A stretch of DNA of 14,242 nt from Ignavibacteriota bacterium (GTDB taxonomy: Bacteria > Bacteroidota > Ignavibacteria > Palsa-1295): contig JANYLL010000041.1 in assembly GCA_025357895.1 (NCBI GenBank), positions 1 to 14,242 on the forward strand, written 5' to 3'. Both the position numbers and the translations under genes were made by a program. Position 1 is the stretch's first letter. The number at the start of each line of letters is the position of its first letter. The notes below the pieces were generated by a model. That model had not been told where the DNA came from and did no database searches. It worked only from the letters and a program-made list of their open reading frames with translations. Of the stretch, positions 1 through 6,997 are shown piece after piece.

Positions 1-21
1 AAGAATGAGGGATGAAACATG

Positions 22-71
22 GCAATCTAAAATCTTGAAAGATTTCCGTAATTCTCAATGTTTTAGATTGC
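22..71. repeat. Imperfect palindromic element, possible dispersed intergenic repeat
   Basis: An 11-bp perfect inverted repeat, GCAATCTAAAA at 22-32 and TTTTAGATTGC at 61-71, flanks a 28-base interior that contains a second dyad (AAATCTT at 30-36, AAGATTT at 39-45). The flanking words (a 'GCAATCT' arm, and 'AGATTGCTTTGCACAATGACG' style sequence continuing to about 86) resemble intergenic palindromic repeats present in many copies in other bacterial genomes, but with one copy here the dispersed nature is inference. No open frame crosses it convincingly. Confidence 0.45.
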
Positions 72-116
72 TTTGCACAATGACGTCCTACTGAAGAGAA
101 CTATATCTTGATCATA

Positions 117-142
117 CCTTTCACATTATACTTTGTGAAAGG
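117..142. other. Small hairpin in gene-free stretch
   Basis: CCTTTCACA (117-125) pairs perfectly with TGTGAAAGG (134-142) around an 8-base loop. No T-run follows on either strand, so it is not a canonical intrinsic terminator, although it lies about 75 bases downstream of the minus-strand WXXGXW gene and could still influence its 3' end. Confidence 0.3.
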
Positions 143-215
143 ACCCTGTGCCGCGATCAACGCCCTGGCCGCCTTTTTAAGGTAAGAAATTCATTGTAAA
201 GGTAAAGTTATTTCC

Positions 216-569
216 TTACTGATCTTTCCCATGGCCTTTTCCATTATCATTATGATCGCTATTCTCATTACGATCATTATTATCATTGCCTCTGCCATGC
301 TTTCCATGACCTTTTCCTTTATACCAACCCAAATGACGACCGTTATCATGACGTACGTAAACAGGGCGTTCATTCTCATGACGCCATCTGCCTGCAACCC
401 ATGCTCGACGATTTCCTTCATAGCGATAGTGTCCCGGTACCCAAACTCCGTCGGGCCAAGGTCGAGCAGTTTGAATATCTCTATTTACTTGAACCTGAAC
501 TTGTTATATTGCGGGAGTAGTTAATACTAAGGGTAAGCAAATTAATGCTGCTTTCAGTATATTTCTCAT
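216..569 (-). pseudogene. WXXGXW-repeat secreted protein interrupted by in-frame TAA
   Basis: Reading from an ATG at 569 down to a TAA at 216 gives a 117-codon frame with one internal stop, TAA at 504-506 (codon 22). Codons 1-21 encode a typical Sec signal peptide (MRNILK, then a hydrophobic run ending TTPAI). The frame after the stop encodes a mature domain with two WXXGXW-type motifs (WVPGHY around codons 43-48 and WVAGRW at 57-62), a GKGHGKHGRG stretch, and an Asn/Asp/His-rich low-complexity tail ending GKGHGKDQ. This is the layout of YXWGXW/WXXGXW repeat proteins, small secreted proteins of unknown function. The interrupted codon is followed by CAA, so a single CAA-to-TAA change would explain the lesion. 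I see no alternative start just after the stop that would supply a signal peptide. It could also be a sequencing error. A 76-residue minus-strand frame overlapping it (191-421) is only a shadow. Confidence 0.65.
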
Positions 570-657
570 ATTTTTATTAAATTTTGAATGATTTTTGATT
601 GATGGGGAGATCAGTAGAATATAAGGGATGCAATTTATATGCCAGCAGTATAGGGAC

Positions 658-1413
658 TTATTTAGGAAAATTTCTTTCTTTCGATTTGGCTTCTTTCTTA
701 CCTTTATTTAATTCATGATCCAGGGTCACGCGATCATCAAATACAAAGCATTCTCCTTCAAAAAGGCTTTCTTCTTTCGGAATTTCTTCGAGGTATTTTA
801 GTATCCCGCCTTGAAGATGATAGACTTCATGAAAACCTTTATCAAGCAGATAACTCGATGCTTTCTCGCAGCGAATACCGCCCGTGCAGAACATTGCAAT
901 CTTTGTATTTTTTTCAGGGTCGAGATTTTTTTCTACAAATTCAGGAAATTCGCGAAAAGCTTTTGTATGCGGATCAATTGCCCCTCTAAATGTTCCGAGT
1001 TCAACCTCATAATTATTCCGCGTATCAACGATAATAACTTCAGGATCATTAATCAGATCATTCCACTGTTGCGGAGGAATATATTTGCCAACTTTTCGTA
1101 ACGGATCAACTTGTGGTACACCAAGTCCGACGATCTCACGCTTTAGACGAACTTTCATTTTCTCAAATGGAAGTCCATCGAAATAAGATTCTTTCCACTC
1201 AAACTCTGCGAAGTGAATGTCACTTTTTAAATGAGCGATCACGGCATCAATTCCCCCACGACTTCCGGCAATTGTGCCGTTAATTCCTTCAGTTGCAAGA
1301 AGTATAGTACCCATAACGCCATGCCGTTGGCAAAAAGTACGCAACGGAATTCGCATCTCTTCACAGTCAGGAAGCGCGACGAATTTATAAAAGGCTATGA
1401 CGACGGTTTGCAT
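658..1413 (-). CDS. trhO: TrhO/YceA-type rhodanese-domain tRNA uridine hydroxylase (short form)
   Basis: The product belongs to the UPF0176/TrhO family, whose characterised members use oxygen to hydroxylate uridine 34 of certain tRNAs (ho5U synthesis). Visible are the N-terminal alpha/beta domain (FYKF, then ATEGINGTI near residues 44-52), the rhodanese domain with VDTRNNYE, and the active-site loop FCTGGIRCEKAS, with the presumed catalytic Cys at about 170 (numbering from the upstream GTG). After the conserved FVFDDR the protein ends within about 30 residues in a Lys-rich tail. The roughly 350-residue E. coli protein continues into a Cys-rich, probably zinc-binding region that is absent here, as in other short family members. 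I chose ATG at 1413; a GTG at 1425 would add four residues (MSEL), and neither has a clear ribosome binding site. It is divergent from the FAD dehydrogenase, with about 70 bases between them. Confidence 0.9.
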   Translation of the reverse strand: MQTVVIAFYKFVALPDCEEMRIPLRTFCQRHGVMGTILLATEGINGTIAGSRGGIDAVIAHLKSDIHFAEFEWKESYFDGLPFEKMKVRLKREIVGLGVPQVDPLRKVGKYIPPQQWNDLINDPEVIIVDTRNNYEVELGTFRGAIDPHTKAFREFPEFVEKNLDPEKNTKIAMFCTGGIRCEKASSYLLDKGFHEVYHLQGGILKYLEEIPKEESLFEGECFVFDDRVTLDHELNKGKKEAKSKERNFPK

Positions 1414-1459
1414 TAATTCTGACACTAAAAGCTTTATGTTGTATGTTTAACAACTGCTT

Positions 1460-1476
1460 CGGAGAAAAATACTCCG
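1460..1476. other. Short hairpin in leader of FAD dehydrogenase
   Basis: CGGAG (1460-1464) and CTCCG (1472-1476) can pair around a 7-base A-rich loop, ending nine bases before the ATG at 1486. It may modulate translation initiation; its short stem makes chance occurrence possible. Confidence 0.25.
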
Positions 1477-1485
1477 CACAACCAC

Positions 1486-3045
1486 ATGATAACTACTAAA
1501 GAACTTGTCGTTCGTCCCGAATTTGCCGTTGATTCTGCCGTTCATAAAGATCTTGCCTCAGAATTGCTGGGGATTTCTTCCGAGAGAATCTCTTCAATCA
1601 GAATAAAAAAACGCTCGATTGATGCCAGATCGAAAGAAGTAAAGATCAGGATGCAAGCCGAAGTTTATTATGATGAACCGGCTCCGATCGAAAAGCAAAT
1701 TTCTCCTGATTATAGAACTATACCTCCAAATGCAAGGCGGGTAATTATTATCGGCGCAGGTCCAGCCGGAATGTTCGCTGCGCTTCGTCTGATCGAACTC
1801 GGATTAAAACCAATAATTTTGGAGCGGGGGAAAGATGTTCGAGCAAGGCGTTATGATCTAGCTGCTATACAAAAACGCGGGATTGTAAATCCGGATAGTA
1901 ATTATTGTTTCGGTGAAGGTGGTGCCGGAACATATTCCGATGGTAAACTTTATACTCGCGCAGCAAAACGCGGCGATGTAAGTTCAGTTCTCAGAACTCT
2001 TGTTGCTCATGGTTCGAGTAAGGATATTTTGATCGATGCTCATCCCCATATCGGTTCGAATCTTTTGCCAAAAGTTGTATCAGCAATGCGAGAAAGCATT
2101 ATTAATTCCGGAGGCGAAATTCGATTTGAAACCCGGGTTGAAGATCTTATTATCAAAGAGAATAAAATTCTTGGAGTTATCACCCAATCCGGAGATGAAG
2201 TTATCGGTGAAGCTGTCATTCTTGCAACAGGTCATTCTGCACGCGATATTTTTTATCTGCTTGATCGAAAGAAAATATTGATAGAAGCAAAGCCCTTTGC
2301 AATGGGAGTCCGCATTGAACATCCTCAATCTTTCATAGATAAAGTTCAATATCATTCTTCAGAGCGCGATCCTCATTTACCTGCGGCAAGCTATAAACTT
2401 GCTGCTCAATCCGGAGGGCGCGGAGTATTCTCGTTTTGCATGTGCCCCGGAGGATTTATCGTGCCAGCTGCAACTGCCCCAGACGAACTTGTACTAAATG
2501 GCATGAGTCTTTCACGACGCGATTCACCATTCGCAAACTCGGGCGTCGTCGTTGCTATTGAAGAAGAAGATCTTACCACCTATAAAAAATATGGCGCGCT
2601 TGCCGGAATGATGTATCAGTCGGAAATTGAGAAATCGGCATTTATTGCTGGGGGTGGTTCACAGAAAGCACCGGCGCAGCGTATTACGGATTTTTTAAAA
2701 GAAACACTATCTTTAAATCTTCCGGAAACAAGTTATAAACCCGGAATGCAATCAGTTTTATTGAATGAGTTACTACCAATTTCGCTTGCACAGCGCTTGC
2801 TTGAAGGTATTAAACAATTTGGAAAATCAATGCGGGGTTATATTCAAGAAGAAGCTGTTATACTCGGAGTCGAAACTCGAACTAGTTCTCCCGTACGAAT
2901 CCCACGTGATTCAGAAAGTCTCCAACACGTTCAGATAGAGCGTCTCTACCCTTGCGGCGAAGGAGCAGGGTATGCAGGAGGGATCGTTAGTGCCGCGATG
3001 GATGGAATTCGAGTTGCAGAAGCATTTTCAGGTTTTACTTCATAA
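1486..3045 (+). CDS. FAD-dependent dehydrogenase (COG2509-like)
   Basis: This 519-residue cytoplasmic flavoprotein resembles the COG2509 'uncharacterised FAD-dependent dehydrogenase' group. An N-terminal region of about 80 residues (roughly 1-70 resembling the small alpha/beta domain typical of the family) precedes a Rossmann fold with VIIIGAGPAGMFAA (GAGPAG at 90-95) and the acidic ribose-binding end ILERG near 111-115. The family signature CFGEGGAGTYSDGKLYTR lies at 141-158, a second dinucleotide-fold motif AVILATGHSARD follows near 245, and the C-terminal FAD motif LYPCGEGAGYAGGIVSAAMDG is close to the end. The length is normal for the family and no lesion is visible. Substrate and physiological role are unknown. 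It is transcribed away from trhO and its last 11 bases overlap, tail to tail, the end of the PQQ-type dehydrogenase gene on the other strand. Confidence 0.88.
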   Translation: MITTKELVVRPEFAVDSAVHKDLASELLGISSERISSIRIKKRSIDARSKEVKIRMQAEVYYDEPAPIEKQISPDYRTIPPNARRVIIIGAGPAGMFAALRLIELGLKPIILERGKDVRARRYDLAAIQKRGIVNPDSNYCFGEGGAGTYSDGKLYTRAAKRGDVSSVLRTLVAHGSSKDILIDAHPHIGSNLLPKVVSAMRESIINSGGEIRFETRVEDLIIKENKILGVITQSGDEVIGEAVILATGHSARDIFYLLDRKKILIEAKPFAMGVRIEHPQSFIDKVQYHSSERDPHLPAASYKLAAQSGGRGVFSFCMCPGGFIVPAATAPDELVLNGMSLSRRDSPFANSGVVVAIEEEDLTTYKKYGALAGMMYQSEIEKSAFIAGGGSQKAPAQRITDFLKETLSLNLPETSYKPGMQSVLLNELLPISLAQRLLEGIKQFGKSMRGYIQEEAVILGVETRTSSPVRIPRDSESLQHVQIERLYPCGEGAGYAGGIVSAAMDGIRVAEAFSGFTS

Positions 3046-4477
3046 CCGAGATCTTCTGCACCAGCGTCCCGGAATTTGTCGTAAGTTTAATAAAATACAT
3101 TCCATTGACAAGCGACCTTGAATTGAATTGGATCGAATGCTGACCTTTTTCCTTATCGGCCTCAACACATCGTTGAATCTCTCTTCCTGTTATATCGACA
3201 ATCGAAATGAGGATGTGCTCAGACTGCGGTAGTGAATAATGAATTTCCGTTTGTGAATGAAGTTCATCAAAAAAATTACGCTGAGCACGTAAAGAGAAAT
3301 CTGCGAACATTTCCTTACTATCTACAGATGATGTAGATATAAGTTTATATATTTTTCCTCCATAGCTGACAGCATAAATTTCTTTGTTCTGATCTTCCAT
3401 AAATGAAGTTATTACAGGTGAAGAATTTGAATGATCGATGAGTAATTGATTTTTCACGGGTTCATTCCCGATAGTAAGTGCCCATACTCTGCCTGTTCCT
3501 TCATCGCAATAAATATATTTTCCTATAAGTGAAGCAACAGCGTTTCCCCTGTATACATATCCCCCAATAATAGCATTATTCCCGTTTGTATGGCTATACT
3601 CCCAAATTGGTAGTTTTAATCCGGCAGTATCTAATGCTGTTCCATTATAAAAATGAAAACCTTCCATAATATTCCACCCATAATTTCCGCCATTAACGAT
3701 GGTATCTATTTCTTCATATACATTCTGCCCTACATCCCCAGCCCATAATGTGCCCGTCGTTCGATCAAAAGAAAACCTCCATGTGTTCCGCATACCATAG
3801 GAATAAATTTCTTTTTTTAATCCCTGGGTATTCGCAGCAAATGGATTACTAGCAGGTATAGCGTAATTATTTCCATCTGCTTGATGATCAATATCAAGAC
3901 GTAATATTTTTCCTAATAAAACGGAGCGGTTTTGTCCATTACCGAATGGATCGCCGCCACCGCCTCCGTCACCAAACGAAGCATAAAGAAAACCATCAGG
4001 TCCGAACTGCAGACATCCTCCTTTGTGATTATATAATCCGGCAGGTTGGGCAATGGTAAGTATATCGAGAGCGGATGAAGGAATGATCGTATCAGGTTTA
4101 CCAACAGAGCATTCATATCGAACGATATGGGAATTCCACGGATTAGAACCGACCGTATAGCTTAAAAAAACATAATGATTGGTTGCAAAATTAGGGTGAA
4201 AAGCACAGCCAAGTAATCCGTCCTCACCACCCATTTGTGAAACAACATTTTTGCCATCCCAGAAAAGTCTTCGTTCAGTTGGTGATTGCGGATCGAAGAT
4301 CCACAATCCTCCGCGCTGCTCAAGTACGAGAATCCGATTCGATCCATCGGGCATTATAATCGCATCCGTAGGGCTGCTAAATAAGAGAAGATTTGGAAAT
4401 ACATCTTGTAGAGCAAACTGTGCGTTAGCTGATTCGATAAATAAAAAGATGAAAAGAAAAAGGTACCTGAATTTCAT
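3035..4477 (-). CDS. Secreted PQQ-type glucose/sorbosone dehydrogenase with T9SS C-terminal domain
   Basis: The 480-residue product starts with a Sec signal peptide (MKFRYLFLFIF, cleavage probably after ANA at about 19) and carries a six-bladed beta-propeller of the GSDH/soluble aldose dehydrogenase family, which oxidises sugars using pyrroloquinoline quinone. Family marks are GGEDGLLGCAFHPNF (83-97), NHKGG at 150-154 with a His matching the general base of soluble glucose dehydrogenase, QFGPDGFLYASFGDGGGGGD (157-176), GMRNTWRFSFD (228-238) with the expected cofactor-site Arg, EEIDTIVNGGNYGWNIMEG, and GGYVYRG (305-311). Residues about 410-480 form a type A type IX secretion sorting domain (ISIVDITGREI, LVNGMYFIKLTT, LVQKISVMK). 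It is therefore probably exported to the outer surface or medium. It is divergent from the first esterase-like gene. PQQ dependence is inferred from family; some members are HHIP-like with uncertain substrates. Confidence 0.88.
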   Translation of the reverse strand: MKFRYLFLFIFLFIESANAQFALQDVFPNLLLFSSPTDAIIMPDGSNRILVLEQRGGLWIFDPQSPTERRLFWDGKNVVSQMGGEDGLLGCAFHPNFATNHYVFLSYTVGSNPWNSHIVRYECSVGKPDTIIPSSALDILTIAQPAGLYNHKGGCLQFGPDGFLYASFGDGGGGGDPFGNGQNRSVLLGKILRLDIDHQADGNNYAIPASNPFAANTQGLKKEIYSYGMRNTWRFSFDRTTGTLWAGDVGQNVYEEIDTIVNGGNYGWNIMEGFHFYNGTALDTAGLKLPIWEYSHTNGNNAIIGGYVYRGNAVASLIGKYIYCDEGTGRVWALTIGNEPVKNQLLIDHSNSSPVITSFMEDQNKEIYAVSYGGKIYKLISTSSVDSKEMFADFSLRAQRNFFDELHSQTEIHYSLPQSEHILISIVDITGREIQRCVEADKEKGQHSIQFNSRSLVNGMYFIKLTTNSGTLVQKISVMK

Positions 4478-4513
4478 GAGCTGTAAAGAAAAATTTTATT
4501 GGATAAACGTCCA

Positions 4514-4521
4514 CAAATCTA
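4514..4521 (-). promoter_or_regulatory. Possible Bacteroidota-type -7 element for the dehydrogenase
   Basis: On the minus strand the sequence reads TAGATTTG, matching the TAnnTTTG -7 consensus known from Bacteroidota, about 36 bases upstream of the ATG at 4477. No good TTTG lies exactly 19-21 bases further upstream (a TTG occurs at a slightly longer spacing), so this is a tentative call. Confidence 0.3.
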
Positions 4522-4544
4522 ACATTTCTATGCGAGATTAGTTT

Positions 4545-4574
4545 TCAATTTTGAGATCCATCGTATATTTGTTT
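4545..4574 (+). promoter_or_regulatory. Leader motif shared with the paralog at 6998-9481, plus possible -7 element
   Basis: TCAATTTTGAGA (4545-4556) is followed after 10 bases by ATTTGTTT (4567-4574). TATATTTG at 4564-4571 fits the Bacteroidota -7 consensus TAnnTTTG and lies about 28 bases before the ATG at 4600. The same two words, in the same order, precede the minus-strand paralog (9513 down to 9490) with a 4-base spacer. The core TCAA-TT-TTGA is a dyad, so an operator is conceivable. Confidence 0.35.
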
Positions 4575-4599
4575 CTATCGACTAAAGAATGATTGCCCC

Positions 4600-6996
4600 A
4601 TGACACCGAAATCTATATGTTTTCTCATCATTTTCGCATTTTATTGCTTAATTTTACTGTTTTCTAAAGCGGAAGCCCAAATTCCTACCGGAGCAAGTTT
4701 TTGGTTGAAAGCCGATTTAGGTGTTACAGAATCAAATGAAGTTGTCTCCGAATGGATGGATGAAAGCGGGACAACTACAAAGTCAGCATTTCAGACCACA
4801 CCAATAAATCAGCCAACAATTCTTCGTAAAAGCATAAATAATTTGCCGGCTATTCATTTTGACGGAAGATACAATTACATGGATTGTGCCCCTGTCTTTC
4901 CGGTTTCAAAAGATTATACCATTTCCATTGTGTCCCGCGTACTTGATTTTTCACATGGAAATAGTCTTGTATCTGGCAATAATCATTCGATCTCTTTCGG
5001 ATATTCTCCGACACCGATCGTTCGTAATGATACACTTCCTGCACCTTACGCGATTTCAAATATTCCTCTAGTTATAGGGCAGCCGTCAATCGTCACTGTT
5101 TCTTATAACCAAAGTACACAGGTTGCGTCCATATATGTTAACGGAGAATTCGCCGATTCTGCTATTATAGGACCGAATAAAGATCCGAAAGTATATATCG
5201 GTGCATTCCAGGGTATTGCATCATTTTCAGGCGATATTGGGGAGATCGTTCTCTATTCCCGCACATTATCGAAAACTGACCGCCAACAACTTGAGGCATA
5301 CCTTTTTAATAAGTTCGCGATCCTGCCGAATCCGGCGCCAGATAGTATTTTTACAGCCATTCCCAAACATCTGCAATTTTATACTCGTGAAGATGATGAT
5401 TCTGCAACAGTAAGAATCTCAGGTAAATATTTTGACGCCGGATATGACTCGATCTGTTTGAAATATTTTAAGAATAATATATTCGTTGGACGAACTGCTA
5501 AAGCTCTTCTCTATGTAGGCGGCAAAGCTGCATTTTCATTCAATCCGCGAATCCACGCTGAGTTATCAGAATATTCATTTCTTCTAACTGTGAAATCTGC
5601 AACCGTTGAGAAACAAATTGCATTCCGCGATAGTGTTGTTTGCGGAGATCTGATACTTATTAATGGGCAGTCAAATTCCATCGCTAATAATTTAGGATAT
5701 ACAAATCAGTTCTTCCGCACATTTGGCTTCAACCAATCACATAATCTTGGAGATACAGCATGGTCACTATCGAGCACTGCTTTCAGCTTCGGTGGAGGTT
5801 CTGAAGCCGGCTCATGGGGAGTGAGACTACAAGATCTGATGATGAAGACATATCAACTCCCAATATGCGTGATCAATGGAGGTGTTGGAGGTACATCGAT
5901 ATCATTGCATCAACCGGACCCTTTGAACCCTACGAATCTACTTACGATTTACGGTGGAATGCTTTATCGCGCTATCAAAGCCAATGTTGCAACGAAAGCA
6001 AAAGTCTTGTTTTGGTATCAGGGCGAATCGGACGTAGTTAGTAATTATTATGTGAATTTTAAAGCACTTTATAATGCATGGAAACAAGATTATCCGAATC
6101 TGAGAAAGATTTATGTAATGCAAGTTCGCCCCGGATGCACTTTAGGATATGGCGCAGATGTCCGTGACCTCCTGAGAACACTGCAAGATTCTTTTCCGAA
6201 TATCGAATCGGTATCAACGATGGGATTACCAGGTCATGACGGATGCCATTTCCAACCAATAGGATATTCACAACTTGGCGATCAGCTCTTTCGCCTTCTT
6301 TCTAGAGATTTTTATGGAGCAACAGATAGAGATCAAATTTCTTCTCCGAATATTCATCAGGCATACTACGCAAACTCAGCACATACCCGTATCGGCCTTA
6401 CATTCTGGCCGGAAGAAACAAGATTTGTTCTGCCGGCTGACACAATGGTTGGTTCGTTCACCGAAAGAATAAAAGATTATTTTTTCCTTAATGATACGGG
6501 CAGCGTCGTGGAATCAATGAGTACATCCAGGAACAGGATTTTCCTCGATCTGAAAAAGCCATCATCATCGAAAATTATCAACTATCTTCCTGATAAATAT
6601 TACAATGATACTGCAGCAATCTACGAAGGACCATGGATTACAAATACGCGCGGGATTGGAGCATTCTCATTCTACCATGTTCCTATCGTGGATTCAGCAC
6701 AAGCATCGGTATTGCCGAAAGATCCAAATTCAAACATATCACTTGAGGCATACCCAAATCCGTCCGATGGTAAATTCATAATACGTTATACTCTTCCAGA
6801 GACACAAAATGTAACGATCACGATTTCAGATCTGCTCGGACGAACAATTGTGACCATAGAAAAAGGCTACCTAAACGCAGGTGAACATGATGAAGCTTTT
6901 GATACGAATACATTTAAATTTCCTATCGGCGTTTATATTTGCAAACTTCGAATGGGCCATACTAGGAAGACAATTGCAATATCAGTTCATCACTAA
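4600..6996 (+). CDS. T9SS-exported SGNH hydrolase, sialate O-acetylesterase-like (paralog A)
   Basis: This 798-residue modular secreted protein begins with a signal peptide (cleavage near AEA-Q, residue 26). Residues about 28-240 form a concanavalin/LamG-like jelly-roll (FWLKADLGV, SEWMDESG, LPAIHFDG, IYVNGEFADS, IGAFQG, GEIVLYSRTLS), a probable glycan-binding module. About 248-345 look like a beta-sandwich linker. The catalytic SASA/SGNH domain (PF03629/CE6-like, O-acetyl carbohydrate esterases) covers about 347-575: INGQSN (354-359, Ser358 nucleophile), INGGVGGTS (425-433), FWYQGESD (471-478) and GHDGCHF (545-551) with the catalytic Asp547/His550 pair. A conserved region of unknown type (about 583-695) carries YLPDKYYND, YEGPW and RGIGA. 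It ends in a type A T9SS sorting domain from YPNP (718) to the C-terminus. Its stop is one base from the convergent stop of paralog B. Substrate is not evident; O-acetylated polysaccharide is an inference. Confidence 0.87.
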   Translation: MTPKSICFLIIFAFYCLILLFSKAEAQIPTGASFWLKADLGVTESNEVVSEWMDESGTTTKSAFQTTPINQPTILRKSINNLPAIHFDGRYNYMDCAPVFPVSKDYTISIVSRVLDFSHGNSLVSGNNHSISFGYSPTPIVRNDTLPAPYAISNIPLVIGQPSIVTVSYNQSTQVASIYVNGEFADSAIIGPNKDPKVYIGAFQGIASFSGDIGEIVLYSRTLSKTDRQQLEAYLFNKFAILPNPAPDSIFTAIPKHLQFYTREDDDSATVRISGKYFDAGYDSICLKYFKNNIFVGRTAKALLYVGGKAAFSFNPRIHAELSEYSFLLTVKSATVEKQIAFRDSVVCGDLILINGQSNSIANNLGYTNQFFRTFGFNQSHNLGDTAWSLSSTAFSFGGGSEAGSWGVRLQDLMMKTYQLPICVINGGVGGTSISLHQPDPLNPTNLLTIYGGMLYRAIKANVATKAKVLFWYQGESDVVSNYYVNFKALYNAWKQDYPNLRKIYVMQVRPGCTLGYGADVRDLLRTLQDSFPNIESVSTMGLPGHDGCHFQPIGYSQLGDQLFRLLSRDFYGATDRDQISSPNIHQAYYANSAHTRIGLTFWPEETRFVLPADTMVGSFTERIKDYFFLNDTGSVVESMSTSRNRIFLDLKKPSSSKIINYLPDKYYNDTAAIYEGPWITNTRGIGAFSFYHVPIVDSAQASVLPKDPNSNISLEAYPNPSDGKFIIRYTLPETQNVTITISDLLGRTIVTIEKGYLNAGEHDEAFDTNTFKFPIGVYICKLRMGHTRKTIAISVHH

Positions 6997-6997
6997 T

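Noticed and set aside
101..190. Minus-strand frame of about 29 codons ending at TAG 101-103 (reads like ...AARALIAAQGPFTKYNVKGMIKI)
   Set aside because: It looks protein-like but has no ATG in a sensible place, is closed by a TGA just upstream, is out of frame with the WXXGXW gene, and overlaps a perfect hairpin; too short to support as a gene.
191..421. Minus-strand 76-residue frame rich in Met and Ile, and the plus-strand 97-residue frame 231-524
   Set aside because: Both are out-of-frame readings of the Asn/Asp/His-rich WXXGXW gene; the Met/Ile runs come from the low-complexity GAT/AAT codons in another frame.
3913..4116. Minus-strand 67-residue frame inside the PQQ-type dehydrogenase
   Set aside because: Alternate-frame shadow of the glycine-rich propeller segment; no start signal or homology.
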